A stretch of 23,962 nucleotides of DNA from a virus: positions 1-23,962 of IMG/VR virus record IMGVR_UViG_3300028025_000227; one strand, given 5' to 3'. Shown piece by piece: positions 1-6,774 of the stretch. The position numbers were made by a program, and so were the translations under genes. The number at the start of each line of letters is the position of its first letter. The stretch's first letter is position 1. A model generated the notes under the pieces. It saw nothing but the letters and a program-made list of their open reading frames with translations, was not told where the DNA came from and did no database searches.

Positions 1-369
1 CATAGTCCCAAGCCCCGCCCCCATGAACGACTCGGCCATACCCGCACCGCCGTAGGCACTGATACCGTGCATCAAACCTTGCTTCAAGTCTCCTCCGTTG
101 GTAAGCGCAGATGCAGCACCAACAGAAAGCGCAGCGTAGCCAGCGGGCATACCCATAGCCGCCAACCCAGCACCAGCCGCCATAGGCAGCAGAGCGGACA
201 GGAACCCGGCTTCAGGTAGTCCAGTCTGAGGGTTAATACTTAGAGAGCCACCGTGCTGTTGCGCCAAAGATTGCAAGCTCGCCACTTCTCCGGGGGTCAT
301 ATGGACGAGCGTAGTGTCCGGCCCACGCCCATGAGCAGCTAGGTGTTTGGCAGCGAGTTGTATGCTCAT
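1..369 (-). CDS. Virion structural protein, N-terminal part (runs off left edge)
   Basis: The reading frame opens with ATG at 369 and stays open for 123 codons to the window edge, so the C-terminus is missing. An AAAGG ribosome binding site sits 7 bases before the ATG, and the start overlaps the stop of the 99-residue gene as ATGA. The N-terminus (MSIQLAAKHLAAHGRGPDT) is followed by a Gly/Ala/Met-rich, hydrophobic stretch from about residue 55 onward (AAGAGLAAMGMPAGYAAL and similar). Alternating helical hydrophobic and Gly-rich segments are typical of large internal virion or tape-measure-like proteins that reach the cell membrane during DNA ejection. Its place directly after tail-nozzle and small tail genes fits that role, but the function is inferred; only the partial frame is seen. 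Confidence 0.8.
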   Translation of the reverse strand, partial: MSIQLAAKHLAAHGRGPDTTLVHMTPGEVASLQSLAQQHGGSLSINPQTGLPEAGFLSALLPMAAGAGLAAMGMPAGYAALSVGAASALTNGGDLKQGLMHGISAYGGAGMAESFMGAGLGTM

Positions 370-665
370 GTTTTTACCTTTAGTACATTACTTGCGCTTG
401 TGTCGTAGTAGATGTCCCCGACCCGCAAATTAGCCAAATCAGCCTGCGTTGGCAGGCTAGGAACCGATGTATTCCCCGTAGGCGGGGCGCTCAATGCCGC
501 GATAACGTCGGTTCCATTGCGCTGGGTGCTAATAGCTATCGGGCCAGCGTTATCCAGTTGCCTGAAGTATATAGAAAGAACCCGAAAAATTTCGTTCATG
601 GCGTGTGGGTCGTACACCACTGAAGCGGGGGGGATTCGGGGGGCGACTACGCTTTTCTGTCCCAT
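366..665 (-). CDS. Small conserved phage virion-associated protein (99 aa)
   Basis: A 99-residue soluble protein with a helical core (about residues 18-40, containing HAMNEIFRVLSIYFRQLDN), a polar linker, and a C-terminal beta motif (LRVGDIYYDTSASNVLKVKT). The ATG lies three bases past the nozzle-like gene's TAG, and the gene ends in an ATGA overlap with the next gene, so it is translated within the tail operon. The ribosome binding site is weak (GGCGG), suggesting coupling. I recognise the combination of a helical start and a VGDxYYD ending from other environmental podovirus-like genomes, but no function is known to me. A small tail or internal virion component is the best guess from position. 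Confidence 0.8.
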   Translation of the reverse strand: MGQKSVVAPRIPPASVVYDPHAMNEIFRVLSIYFRQLDNAGPIAISTQRNGTDVIAALSAPPTGNTSVPSLPTQADLANLRVGDIYYDTSASNVLKVKT

Positions 666-667
666 AT

Positions 668-2785
668 CTACCGCCTGCCGTCAGCGCGAACATCTACACG
701 GGGAGCGCCAAGCTGCCACTGTGTGCCAAGCGTGTTGGAGGTAATTTTCATCTGCATCTGGCGACCACGAATACGGATGTAAACCTGTCCGGTAAATTCA
801 TCTACGTTAATGACCGACGGGGCAGGGCCTGTGTTGACCACGTTAGCGTTGCCAGTCTGTGTGATGCCAGAGCCTGAGTTGTTCAAGCCCTGTAGATACA
901 TAGTCACCTGTGGCGTTGTGCCGCCTGTAGACCCACGGAAGGTTATGTCAGGAATCATGCGGTACACAAACGCAAAGTTGTGCCCGTCTCCAATGTCGTA
1001 TTGAGAAGATGTGATGAAAGCTTCAATTGGCAGCGTTGTACCCGTCTCGCTGTCGTCCACACCAGATTCTTGATTGACAATGTTGTAGCTGTAGGTAGCA
1101 GCGATTGGGAAGTTACGTAGGCCGGTATCCAGCCAAGCAGTGCGCCCCAGAGAGCCGTAGTACCAGATGTCTTCTGAGTAGTTGTAAATGACATAGCTAT
1201 CAATTTTGCTGTCTACACTGTTTTGTGAGCAATAGAACCACCAGACCTCAGTAAAGCCTTCGCTCGTACCAGCAAAAATTTGGTCGTACTGGAGAGGGTT
1301 GATGTCACTGTAGATGTACCGAAGCAAGTCGCAACGTAGGGTTGAAATCCGTCCGTCGTATTTGTAGAACTTGTCCACACCCATCCAGTAGGTAACGCCT
1401 GAAGCAATAGCAGCGGCGTTAGGGCCAGCAATAGAAACATTGTCCACAAGCAACTGTGTGCCCCACACATATGGAGGGCCGAGGTACTGAAGCGAGTAGA
1501 CCGCTTGGTCGGTAAAAACCAGAATCTCTTGGCGGCTTTGCAACATGGTGACAATCTTGGAGCCGTGAGACAGGCGCACACTGCCTGCTTGGTTGGTGAT
1601 TGCCGGAGTCCACGTAGTCAGCGATTCTTGGTCAGACCACCGGATAAGCATGGGGTCAAGCGTGGTGCTGCCGTAGTCGTTCGTACCGAATACGAGCAAG
1701 AACCTGCTGACATCAGACACGGTAAATGTGTTCTGGAACAGCGGTGTGCTTGCATCCGCCCCTGTCAATGCAGACAGCAGTATTCCGTTTGAGTTGATTG
1801 TCTGCGTACCAGACTGCGTACCAGTCGTAGTGATAGAAGCGCCGCCCGATGTAGCGGCTAGATTGAACGTGCTTCCAGTTAAATACTTGGTGTAGTACGT
1901 TACCCCCGGCAGCAAGCCGGTCGGCAACCACCCCGTAGTAGAGAAGGTGATTGGTGTGCCGTCTGCAAGGTTTACGTTGGCTGTGACTACGCAAGGGGCC
2001 GCAATGGTCAGCGTTGCTATGGAGCCGTTCACATTCTTAGCTGCATCCCAATAATACAAAGGCCCACCACGAGGGCCGTACACAAGGTCTTCACCCCAGT
2101 TAACTTGGTTCCAAATGCGCAAAGCGTCCGTAGACGCAACGCCGATACCCCAAGCGCCAGAACCCCAAGTACTTGAACCCCAACCGACCAACGGAACAGC
2201 GAATGAAGGGCCGGTGTTAATTTGGTAGACGGCGTAAATTGTCCCGCCGCCAGCAGAGCTTGCCGATGCCGTACCCGTTACCGTAATGGTGTAGGTCGTG
2301 GAGCTTACGTACGCAATCTGGTACTCAGTTCCTGTGGTGATGGTGATGCCGTTAAACGTGACCGAGGCCGCGCCGTTCACATTGAAAGTGACATAGTCGT
2401 TGTTGATGAACCCGCCGTTAGCGTCGGTGACCAAGACTGTAGTGGTTGTACCTGTGTTGGTAGACGTAGCTGTGGTGAACGGGTTGGTCAGCGTGTTGGT
2501 AGTGCGGATTGGCGTGATGTCGTAGTAAGCACCGCCGCGCTCAATGTAGAACTTGAGGTTAGTACCAACACCCAGCAGGTTCAATGAACCCAGCGTTATC
2601 CAATTCCACAGGGAACGGCAGATACCCACAAACGTGTTCGCTGAAATGCGTTGCCATCCACCGATTTTCTCAGGCGTGCCTTGGCGGAACCGAACCTTGT
2701 CAGATTCGTAGTACCCGCCTTCGTTGGTGTAACGCGTGTTCTCCCTGTTTACACCGGGCTTGAGAATGACTTTTTGTAGTGGCAT
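668..2785 (-). CDS. Tail nozzle/hub-like structural protein (705 aa)
   Basis: A long, Thr/Ser/Gly-rich, all-beta protein. It opens with a conserved-looking N-terminus (LKPGVNRENTRYTNEGGYYESDKVRFR), which in phage proteins of this class precedes a beta-propeller. Two inserted modules can be seen: residues about 104-190 and about 255-330, the second with the GWLPTGLLPGVTYYTKY and SGTQSGTQT signatures common in phage tail proteins. A Trp-Gly stretch (GWGSSTWGSGAWGIG, about 201-215) lies between them. Size, fold type and position suggest a counterpart of P22 gp10 or the T7 gp12 nozzle, closing the tail tube; this is inference. The start has no clear Shine-Dalgarno sequence and lies 8 bases after the HNH gene, unlike most neighbours. 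Confidence 0.8.
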   Translation of the reverse strand: MPLQKVILKPGVNRENTRYTNEGGYYESDKVRFRQGTPEKIGGWQRISANTFVGICRSLWNWITLGSLNLLGVGTNLKFYIERGGAYYDITPIRTTNTLTNPFTTATSTNTGTTTTVLVTDANGGFINNDYVTFNVNGAASVTFNGITITTGTEYQIAYVSSTTYTITVTGTASASSAGGGTIYAVYQINTGPSFAVPLVGWGSSTWGSGAWGIGVASTDALRIWNQVNWGEDLVYGPRGGPLYYWDAAKNVNGSIATLTIAAPCVVTANVNLADGTPITFSTTGWLPTGLLPGVTYYTKYLTGSTFNLAATSGGASITTTGTQSGTQTINSNGILLSALTGADASTPLFQNTFTVSDVSRFLLVFGTNDYGSTTLDPMLIRWSDQESLTTWTPAITNQAGSVRLSHGSKIVTMLQSRQEILVFTDQAVYSLQYLGPPYVWGTQLLVDNVSIAGPNAAAIASGVTYWMGVDKFYKYDGRISTLRCDLLRYIYSDINPLQYDQIFAGTSEGFTEVWWFYCSQNSVDSKIDSYVIYNYSEDIWYYGSLGRTAWLDTGLRNFPIAATYSYNIVNQESGVDDSETGTTLPIEAFITSSQYDIGDGHNFAFVYRMIPDITFRGSTGGTTPQVTMYLQGLNNSGSGITQTGNANVVNTGPAPSVINVDEFTGQVYIRIRGRQMQMKITSNTLGTQWQLGAPRVDVRADGRR
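1796..2023 (-). other. Inserted Ig-like module in the nozzle-like protein
   Basis: Residues about 255-330 of the 705-residue protein match the general pattern of a mobile beta module seen in many phage tail and capsid proteins: a GTPITF strand, then GWLPTGLLPGVTYYTKY, then FNLAATSGGASI and SGTQSGT. It interrupts the expected core. A separate beta module with VTF, EYQIAYVSSTTYTI and GGGTIYAVYQINTG lies upstream in the protein (about 2216-2476). The module identity comes from pattern recognition and was not checked by search. Confidence 0.55.
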
Positions 2786-2793
2786 GGCGGCGG

Positions 2794-3333
2794 TTACACG
2801 TTCCGTTCAAAGTGCGGGCAGTCTACCAAGCTCTTGAAGAAATATTTCACTGACCCGTACTCAACATTTAGCGCCCGTGCTATTGCCGACACTGACACGC
2901 CAATTGCTTGCATCTTGATGGCTAATTCTTTTTTGTCTTGCGTCATTTTGTGCCTATCTGCATTCCGAACATTTTTTGCAAAGCTAACATAGCGCAAATT
3001 TTCAATTTTGTTGTTGGTGTTGTCCCTGTCAATGTGGTCAACAACCAAGTCGGCTGGGCGCTCTCCCAAAAATGTTTCTGTCATAAGCCGATGGACAAGA
3101 ATGGTTTTATGCTTACCTTCAATCACAGAATTGAACCGCAAATATCCGTCTTTGTCTGTACGCAGTTTTAGCTCTCTTCCAGCAACTTGGCATGAATATG
3201 GAGAACGCCCCCTAGAAAAACTGTGCTTTACACGGTCTTTTGTGAATACCCGTCCACAACGGGTAACCAGTAAGTGGCTGTACACTGTTTGCACTTTTTC
3301 AATCAGTGACTCGTCTGAATTCTGGTTTCCCAT
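2794..3333 (-). CDS. HNH homing endonuclease (HNH_3-like) with C-terminal helix-turn-helix
   Basis: A free-standing homing endonuclease. The core HRLMTETFLG...DHIDRDNTNNKIENLRYVS...NVRN has the layout of the HNH_3 family, with His/Asp metal ligands and the N-N-L-R-Y-V strand. A C-terminal segment (IKMQAIGVSVSAIARALNVEYGSVKYFF) reads as a helix-turn-helix that would contact DNA. I place the start at the ATG at 3333 because AGAGG lies about 5 bases before it; an upstream ATG at 3360 has GGAG too far away. The start lies inside the endolysin gene (35-base overlap). Such genes cut phage genomes that lack them and spread by repair; they are not part of the virion. Confidence 0.87.
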   Translation of the reverse strand: MGNQNSDESLIEKVQTVYSHLLVTRCGRVFTKDRVKHSFSRGRSPYSCQVAGRELKLRTDKDGYLRFNSVIEGKHKTILVHRLMTETFLGERPADLVVDHIDRDNTNNKIENLRYVSFAKNVRNADRHKMTQDKKELAIKMQAIGVSVSAIARALNVEYGSVKYFFKSLVDCPHFERNV

Positions 3334-3670
3334 CTGGGCCTCTGGAGAAGTGTGGTGCATCCACCAATTTTACTCCATTGCCACCCCATGAGTTAGCTTT
3401 GTTTAAGCTCTCCCAGTACGCGCCAAGCGGAGCAATGGTGGCCTTGTCCCAGATGATTTTGCCATCACGGAAGAAGTTCAAGTCCATTGCGCACCGCTTG
3501 AGGTGAATGGAGTTCATGGTCTTGGAGCGCCCTGTCTTGAAGTAAATGGCCTGCTGCTCGGGTGTGCGGGCAAGCTCCCCGCCTGTGACCATCCAGCCCT
3601 TGTCTGTGGCGTGTTGAACCAGCTTGCATATATCCAGCAGGAACGCTGCTTGTTCGGTACTAAGACTCAT
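3299..3670 (-). CDS. Endolysin, M15-type (L-alanyl-D-glutamate or D-Ala-D-Ala) peptidase
   Basis: A 123-residue peptidoglycan peptidase. The zinc site is visible: SIHLKRCAMD gives His56 and Asp63 (the H-x6-D signature of peptidase M15), and DAPHF gives Asp104 and His107. Length fits single-domain phage M15 endolysins; there is no signal peptide and no cell-wall-binding domain. It would cut peptide stems of peptidoglycan once the holin opens the membrane. It follows the 3TM holin with an ATGA overlap and a strong GAGGAG ribosome binding site. The usual Gly after H-x-x is replaced here (Arg59), as I recall from some other phage members. The exact bond cleaved cannot be read from sequence alone. 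Confidence 0.87.
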   Translation of the reverse strand: MSLSTEQAAFLLDICKLVQHATDKGWMVTGGELARTPEQQAIYFKTGRSKTMNSIHLKRCAMDLNFFRDGKIIWDKATIAPLGAYWESLNKANSWGGNGVKLVDAPHFSRGPDGKPEFRRVTD

Positions 3671-4179
3671 TTGTTGCTCCTCATTTCAGCCAGCTTCTCC
3701 ACCGTGCGGCCACCGAAGTACGCACCCATGATGAGCATGCCCCAGTTGCCCAGCAAGGTCACATAGCTCTCGTTGGCGTTGTAGCCATACGCGCTCATCA
3801 TGGCAAACAGGAAGTAGCCTAAAAAGATAGCAATCAAGCTCATAGGACGGATGTTCTTGGACAACCAAGAGTCGCTAGACATGTCTGCTTCCCAGCGGTT
3901 GGTAATGTTGTCGGCATCGTTCTGTGCTGCTTTTGCAAGCAGTTCCAGTTCAGCCATCTCCAACTTGGCCTTCTCGATGCCGAGTTCAATCAGGCGCTCT
4001 TCATGCTCATACTGAAGCTGGCGCAGCGTGGCAACGTCCTCCGGTGTCGGGTTGTCAGGTATCTTGATGCCCAAGGTGTTCTCGACCACCTCTTTGCCCT
4101 TGGCTTGGATAGCGCTGGACAGCAGCCCCAGACCGTTTTCAGCCAGTGTGCCCAGCAATGCACCGATGATTGGAATCAT
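3667..4179 (-). CDS. Holin, 3TM gene-transfer-agent-like
   Basis: A 170-residue membrane protein. A hydrophobic N-terminal helix (MIPIIGALLGTLAENGLGLL) is followed by a charged coiled-coil stretch (about 45-85), then WLSKNIRP leading into two transmembrane helices (about 112-130 and 139-156) and the ending GAYFGGRTVEKL. This order matches the family Pfam calls holin of 3TMs (GTA_holin_3TM). It would form the membrane lesion that lets the endolysin out. The ATG at 4179 is chosen because GGAGAG lies 6 bases upstream and it overlaps the previous stop as ATGA; a longer frame reaching 4395 has low-complexity, non-phage-like sequence. Partnership with the adjacent endolysin follows from the overlap. 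Confidence 0.85.
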   Translation of the reverse strand: MIPIIGALLGTLAENGLGLLSSAIQAKGKEVVENTLGIKIPDNPTPEDVATLRQLQYEHEERLIELGIEKAKLEMAELELLAKAAQNDADNITNRWEADMSSDSWLSKNIRPMSLIAIFLGYFLFAMMSAYGYNANESYVTLLGNWGMLIMGAYFGGRTVEKLAEMRSNK

Positions 4180-4646
4180 GCGCGTCTCTCCAGAAAGAGG
4201 GTTGTAAAAAAGTAGCTCAGGCCGATTGCAACCAAGAATATGGAAATCCAAAAAACCATACCAACGGCCTCCATTATCTGCTGGCGCTTTTTGGCCTTTG
4301 CCAACGCTGCGTCCATCTCCGCCTTCTTGCGCCGCTGGATGATGTTGTTGCGCTCCAGCAGCACGCCTTCCCACACATCCGCATTGCCCGACCATATCAG
4401 CGCGTTCTTCAGTTCAGTCTCGGCCTCTACAAGCTGCTTGGCCTGCATCACCGTCTCTAGCGCCTGCGCCGTGTCCGACTTGAACTTCTTGGGGTTGTTC
4501 GCCGCCTGCTGAACAATGTCCTTGGCCTCAAAGAACTTGCTTAGGTCAGACGCAATGCCCTGTACATCCTTGCCCAGCTTGATAGCTGCTTGGATTCCTT
4601 TTACCGCTGCCTGAGCGGCTGCAAACGCGGTAAACGGGTCTATCAT
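4176..4646 (-). CDS. Membrane-anchored helical protein of the lysis cassette (156 aa)
   Basis: A 156-residue protein made of an Ala/Lys-rich helical region (MIDPFTAFAAAQAAVKGIQA at the start), a long coiled-coil part (about 55-125), and one C-terminal transmembrane helix (about 125-150, AVGMVFWISIFLVAIGLSYFF) ending in basic residues. The start at 4646 is set by GGA six bases upstream and by the conserved-looking MIDPFTAF beginning; the longer frame to 4736 runs through the end of a small upstream gene. The ATGA overlap with the holin suggests a lysis role (holin partner or inner-membrane spanin-like), but it is also possible that it is a virion protein. The function is not established. Confidence 0.78.
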   Translation of the reverse strand: MIDPFTAFAAAQAAVKGIQAAIKLGKDVQGIASDLSKFFEAKDIVQQAANNPKKFKSDTAQALETVMQAKQLVEAETELKNALIWSGNADVWEGVLLERNNIIQRRKKAEMDAALAKAKKRQQIMEAVGMVFWISIFLVAIGLSYFFTTLFLERRA

Positions 4647-4659
4647 TTTTTGTCCATCA

Positions 4660-4788
4660 CTACCCAACAGCCTGCTTGGCTTCTTTTTGGATGGCCTCAA
4701 CCAACTGAAACACCTCTTGGTACGGGCGTGCGCCAAGGTAGCCGAGGACGGCGTTCAGCAGGCTGGTGGATATGGCAATCTTTTCCAT
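4660..4788 (-). CDS. Very small conserved phage protein (42 aa)
   Basis: A 42-codon gene. The product begins MEKIAISTSLLNAVLGYL, continues with GARPYQEVFQLVEAIQKEA and ends with KQAVG; it is predicted as one or two amphipathic helices. The ATG at 4788 lies 3 bases after the preceding gene's stop, with GAG about 6 bases upstream, and the TAG is 13 bases before the next start. I recall near-identical short proteins with the LGYLGTRPYQEVFQLV core in other phage genomes, which supports it being real. Its role is unknown; it could bind a partner in the lysis or tail group. Confidence 0.68.
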   Translation of the reverse strand: MEKIAISTSLLNAVLGYLGARPYQEVFQLVEAIQKEAKQAVG

Positions 4789-4791
4789 GAT

Positions 4792-4956
4792 TTACTCGTA
4801 AAGGATGTTGATAGAGCCAGCGTCAAAAGTGTCAGTGCCAAGCGTCTTATTGGTCAGTGTCTGAGTGTCAGTCGTACCGACAGCAGCGCCAGCAGTATTT
4901 GCTAATCCGCCTGCGGGGAATGTGACCCCAGTGCTTCCGCTAATTGTGGTTGGCAT
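4792..4956 (-). CDS. Small tail-fibre-like protein with LTNKT motif (54 aa)
   Basis: A 54-residue protein starting MPTTISGSTGVTFPAGG and containing TDTQTLTNKTLGTDTF. The TLTNKTL motif is common in phage tail-fibre and receptor-binding proteins, where it lies in beta-structured shafts. The start at ATG 4956 is supported by AGGA 9 bases upstream and by its one-base gap from the previous TAA; the longer frame to 5013 reads through that gene. It is too short for an independent fibre and may be a fibre tip, a remnant of a longer fibre gene, or a decoration. Neighbouring genes have similar Ser/Thr/Gly-rich composition. Confidence 0.7.
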   Translation of the reverse strand: MPTTISGSTGVTFPAGGLANTAGAAVGTTDTQTLTNKTLGTDTFDAGSINILYE

Positions 4957-4957
4957 A

Positions 4958-5287
4958 TTAAACCGTCCTGTACCAAGTTGTGTTTGACAAACGATAGATG
5001 TACGCAGCACCACCGCCTGCCGCCAGCGTAGTCACCGCAGACACAATGCTTTGCCCGGTGTTTGCGCTTACAGTCAACGCAGTGATAATTTGGATTGAAC
5101 TAAAGCGAATGGTCATACCATCCGCAGGCGCGGCAGGCATTGTGATAGTGCCGGTTGCCAACGTGCCAGCAGGGTTTAGCACCAGCACCTGAACGCCAGC
5201 AGCAAAGGTGTAGCTGAAGCCCGTGGTCGGGACTTGGTAGTCGTAGGACTGGAGCAGTCCGTTTGTTCCTGATAGTACAGCGGTCAT
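4958..5287 (-). CDS. Tail-fibre-like beta protein (109 aa)
   Basis: A 109-residue Thr/Ala/Gly-rich protein with alternating beta strands (GVQVLVLNPAGTLATGTITM and MTIRFSSIQIITALTVSA), lacking charged clusters, as in fibre-shaft or virion surface proteins. The AAAGG ribosome binding site lies 8 bases before the ATG. It sits in a run of five small beta proteins of similar composition. A comparable pattern (strand, then PADGMTIRF, then LTVSANTGQSI) occurs in phage proteins that sit beside fibre genes. No catalytic motif is seen. The assignment as a tail-tip component rests on composition and context. Confidence 0.74.
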   Translation of the reverse strand: MTAVLSGTNGLLQSYDYQVPTTGFSYTFAAGVQVLVLNPAGTLATGTITMPAAPADGMTIRFSSIQIITALTVSANTGQSIVSAVTTLAAGGGAAYIYRLSNTTWYRTV

Positions 5288-5290
5288 GGT

Positions 5291-5560
5291 TTACACCTTT
5301 GGATATTTAGCTTTGACTGCCAAGCAGTCGGCGATGTACTTGTCAATCTGCGCTTGGTCACCCTTCACTACGCCGTCAAGGTAGTCGGTCATGGGTGGGT
5401 ACTCGGCGGCGCGTTGGAGCTTGTATGCAGTAGGGTCTACCCAAGAATTGACTGCGTCCAAGTCAATTGAGACTTGGTTTCCGTCTTTGTCAAAAGCGCC
5501 CGTGTCGTTGTTGATGTAGACGACGTTTGGGTACAGCGCATATATTGCATTGTGGTTCAT
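5291..5560 (-). CDS. XkdW-like tail accessory/assembly protein (89 aa)
   Basis: An 89-residue acidic protein. The N-terminal half has a beta hairpin around NVVYINNDTGAFDKDGNQVSI; the C-terminal half has helices with YPPMTDYLDGVVKGD and IDKYIADCLAVKAKYPKV. The YPPxxDYLDG signature is frequent in small phage proteins encoded next to tail-fibre genes, including the XkdW family, and suggests a fibre-assembly or chaperone role. It is bracketed by fibre-like genes, with an AAGGA ribosome binding site 6 bases before the ATG. It could instead be a minor fibre component. The family link is recalled, not searched. Confidence 0.74.
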   Translation of the reverse strand: MNHNAIYALYPNVVYINNDTGAFDKDGNQVSIDLDAVNSWVDPTAYKLQRAAEYPPMTDYLDGVVKGDQAQIDKYIADCLAVKAKYPKV

Positions 5561-5569
5561 ATCAATTCC

Positions 5570-6178
5570 TTATGGTGCGTATTCGTAAACTGCCAAATAT
5601 GAGCCTTCTACTCCACCAAACATGCCAGATGGACTTACAGCGGACACTGCATTAAAGTAAGTTGTGCCACCAGCATTTCCTTGCCCCATTCTGAACCTGA
5701 AGGTGGTAGCCGATGTAGAACCAGCCGTCAATCGGTGTTGCCCAATAAGAAGAAAAGTGCCGTCGCCGCCGTTAATGTAAACAGCCCCCGCGACTAGCGC
5801 ATTCGCCGTACTGTTTCTAAAAATAGCTCCAATAAGGTAATTGGCACTACTATGGCTGCAATATGCTTGGTAACGTATTTCCAAAATGCTAGAAGCACTT
5901 GTTGGGGTAATAGTTACCGTCATAAATTCAGTGCCCTCAGTAATTTGAGGGATGGTGTTGTCGTAGGGTATTTGCGTTGTGCCAGATGCGGCTGTCCCGG
6001 TTTGCAAAACTTGCACTTGCAGCAACTTGTTTGTAAAGCTAGGGATAGTGGATGCCGTTGTGAGAATCGTGCCCGTATTTGTTGGCAGCGTAGCCGTGAA
6101 GCTACTGGAGCTGTTGGGCGAAGCGAGGGTGAATACACCAGCCCCCGCTGCATTGCCTGTAAGTGCGATTGAACTCAT
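5570..6178 (-). CDS. Probable tail-fibre/receptor-binding protein (202 aa)
   Basis: A 202-residue beta protein. The N-terminal ~45 residues (LTGNAAGAGVFTLASPNSSS, then FTATLPTNTGTILTTAS) resemble the short shaft or attachment repeats of phage fibres, whose TLP-TNTGT pattern occurs in many fibre proteins. The rest (MTVTITPTSASSILEIRYQA, FRNSTANALVAGAVYINGG, GTTYFNAVSAVSPSG, YLAVYEYAP) looks like a compact jelly-roll head domain, as in receptor-binding tips. A strong AAGGAG ribosome binding site lies 5 bases before the ATG. This is the best candidate in the window for the host-binding tip. That role is inferred; no carbohydrate-active site is visible. Confidence 0.74.
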   Translation of the reverse strand: MSSIALTGNAAGAGVFTLASPNSSSSFTATLPTNTGTILTTASTIPSFTNKLLQVQVLQTGTAASGTTQIPYDNTIPQITEGTEFMTVTITPTSASSILEIRYQAYCSHSSANYLIGAIFRNSTANALVAGAVYINGGDGTFLLIGQHRLTAGSTSATTFRFRMGQGNAGGTTYFNAVSAVSPSGMFGGVEGSYLAVYEYAP

Positions 6179-6187
6179 GTGTTCTCC

Positions 6188-6766
6188 TTAAACAACTGAC
6201 CAAGTGGAGCCTGTAGGCACGGTGACCGTCACACCAGAATTTATGGTGATGGGGCCAAATGTGCCTGCATTTTTACTGGTGGTGATGGTGTAGTCCGTAG
6301 TAACTGTCAGGTCGTTTTCATAAAAAATTTGGTTGGTTCCGCCGCCTGTAGCACCACCCCCACTACCTGAAATCTTCACAAAATCCACGCCGTTCCATGC
6401 GCAAACTGCTGTACTGCCAGCAACAATAGTCACCCCAGTGGTTGGGCCCGCGCCGCGCAGCACGATGCTTTGGGTGCTGGAGGTCTTGTTGATAACAACG
6501 TAGGTCTTGGATTGGGCCGGAGCCGTGATGTTGCGGGTTACCGTGCCCCCCGCTGTCCACAGCAGAATAGCCGGACGGGCGGTGTTAGCTGCGCCAGTAG
6601 TCGTTGTTAGGGTTACGTCAGCATCAGAACTAAGTGTGGTCGTGCCCGAAATGGCAGAGTCCAGCAACGAGGTAATGGAGTTGTTGACCGTATCGCCCCA
6701 AGTACCCGACAGTTCGCCGGTTACCGGGAGGGCCAAGCCCAAGAGGGAGGTGTATGCAGTAGTCAT
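6188..6766 (-). CDS. Tail-fibre-like structural protein with LGLALPVTGELSGTWGD start (192 aa)
   Basis: A 192-residue Thr/Ser/Gly-rich protein. The N-terminus MTTAYTSLLGLALPVTGELS plus GTWGDTVNNSITSLLD is a distinctive motif I recognise from many environmental phage structural genes, where it caps fibre-like proteins. The middle has beta strands (RPAILLWTAGGTVTRNITAP, TYVVINKTSSTQSIVLRGAG), then a GGGATGGGTNQIFYEN linker, and a strand-rich end (FGPITINSGVTVTVPTG) typical of fibres. GAGG lies about 7 bases before the ATG. It probably forms part of the tail tip with its neighbours; no enzymatic motif is seen. Confidence 0.78.
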   Translation of the reverse strand: MTTAYTSLLGLALPVTGELSGTWGDTVNNSITSLLDSAISGTTTLSSDADVTLTTTTGAANTARPAILLWTAGGTVTRNITAPAQSKTYVVINKTSSTQSIVLRGAGPTTGVTIVAGSTAVCAWNGVDFVKISGSGGGATGGGTNQIFYENDLTVTTDYTITTSKNAGTFGPITINSGVTVTVPTGSTWSVV

Positions 6767-6774
6767 TTGTTACC

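Noticed and set aside
4180-4395. A longer start for the holin gene
   Set aside because: The extra 72 residues are antisense-like low-complexity sequence lying over the previous gene; GGAGAG at 4179 decides the shorter start.
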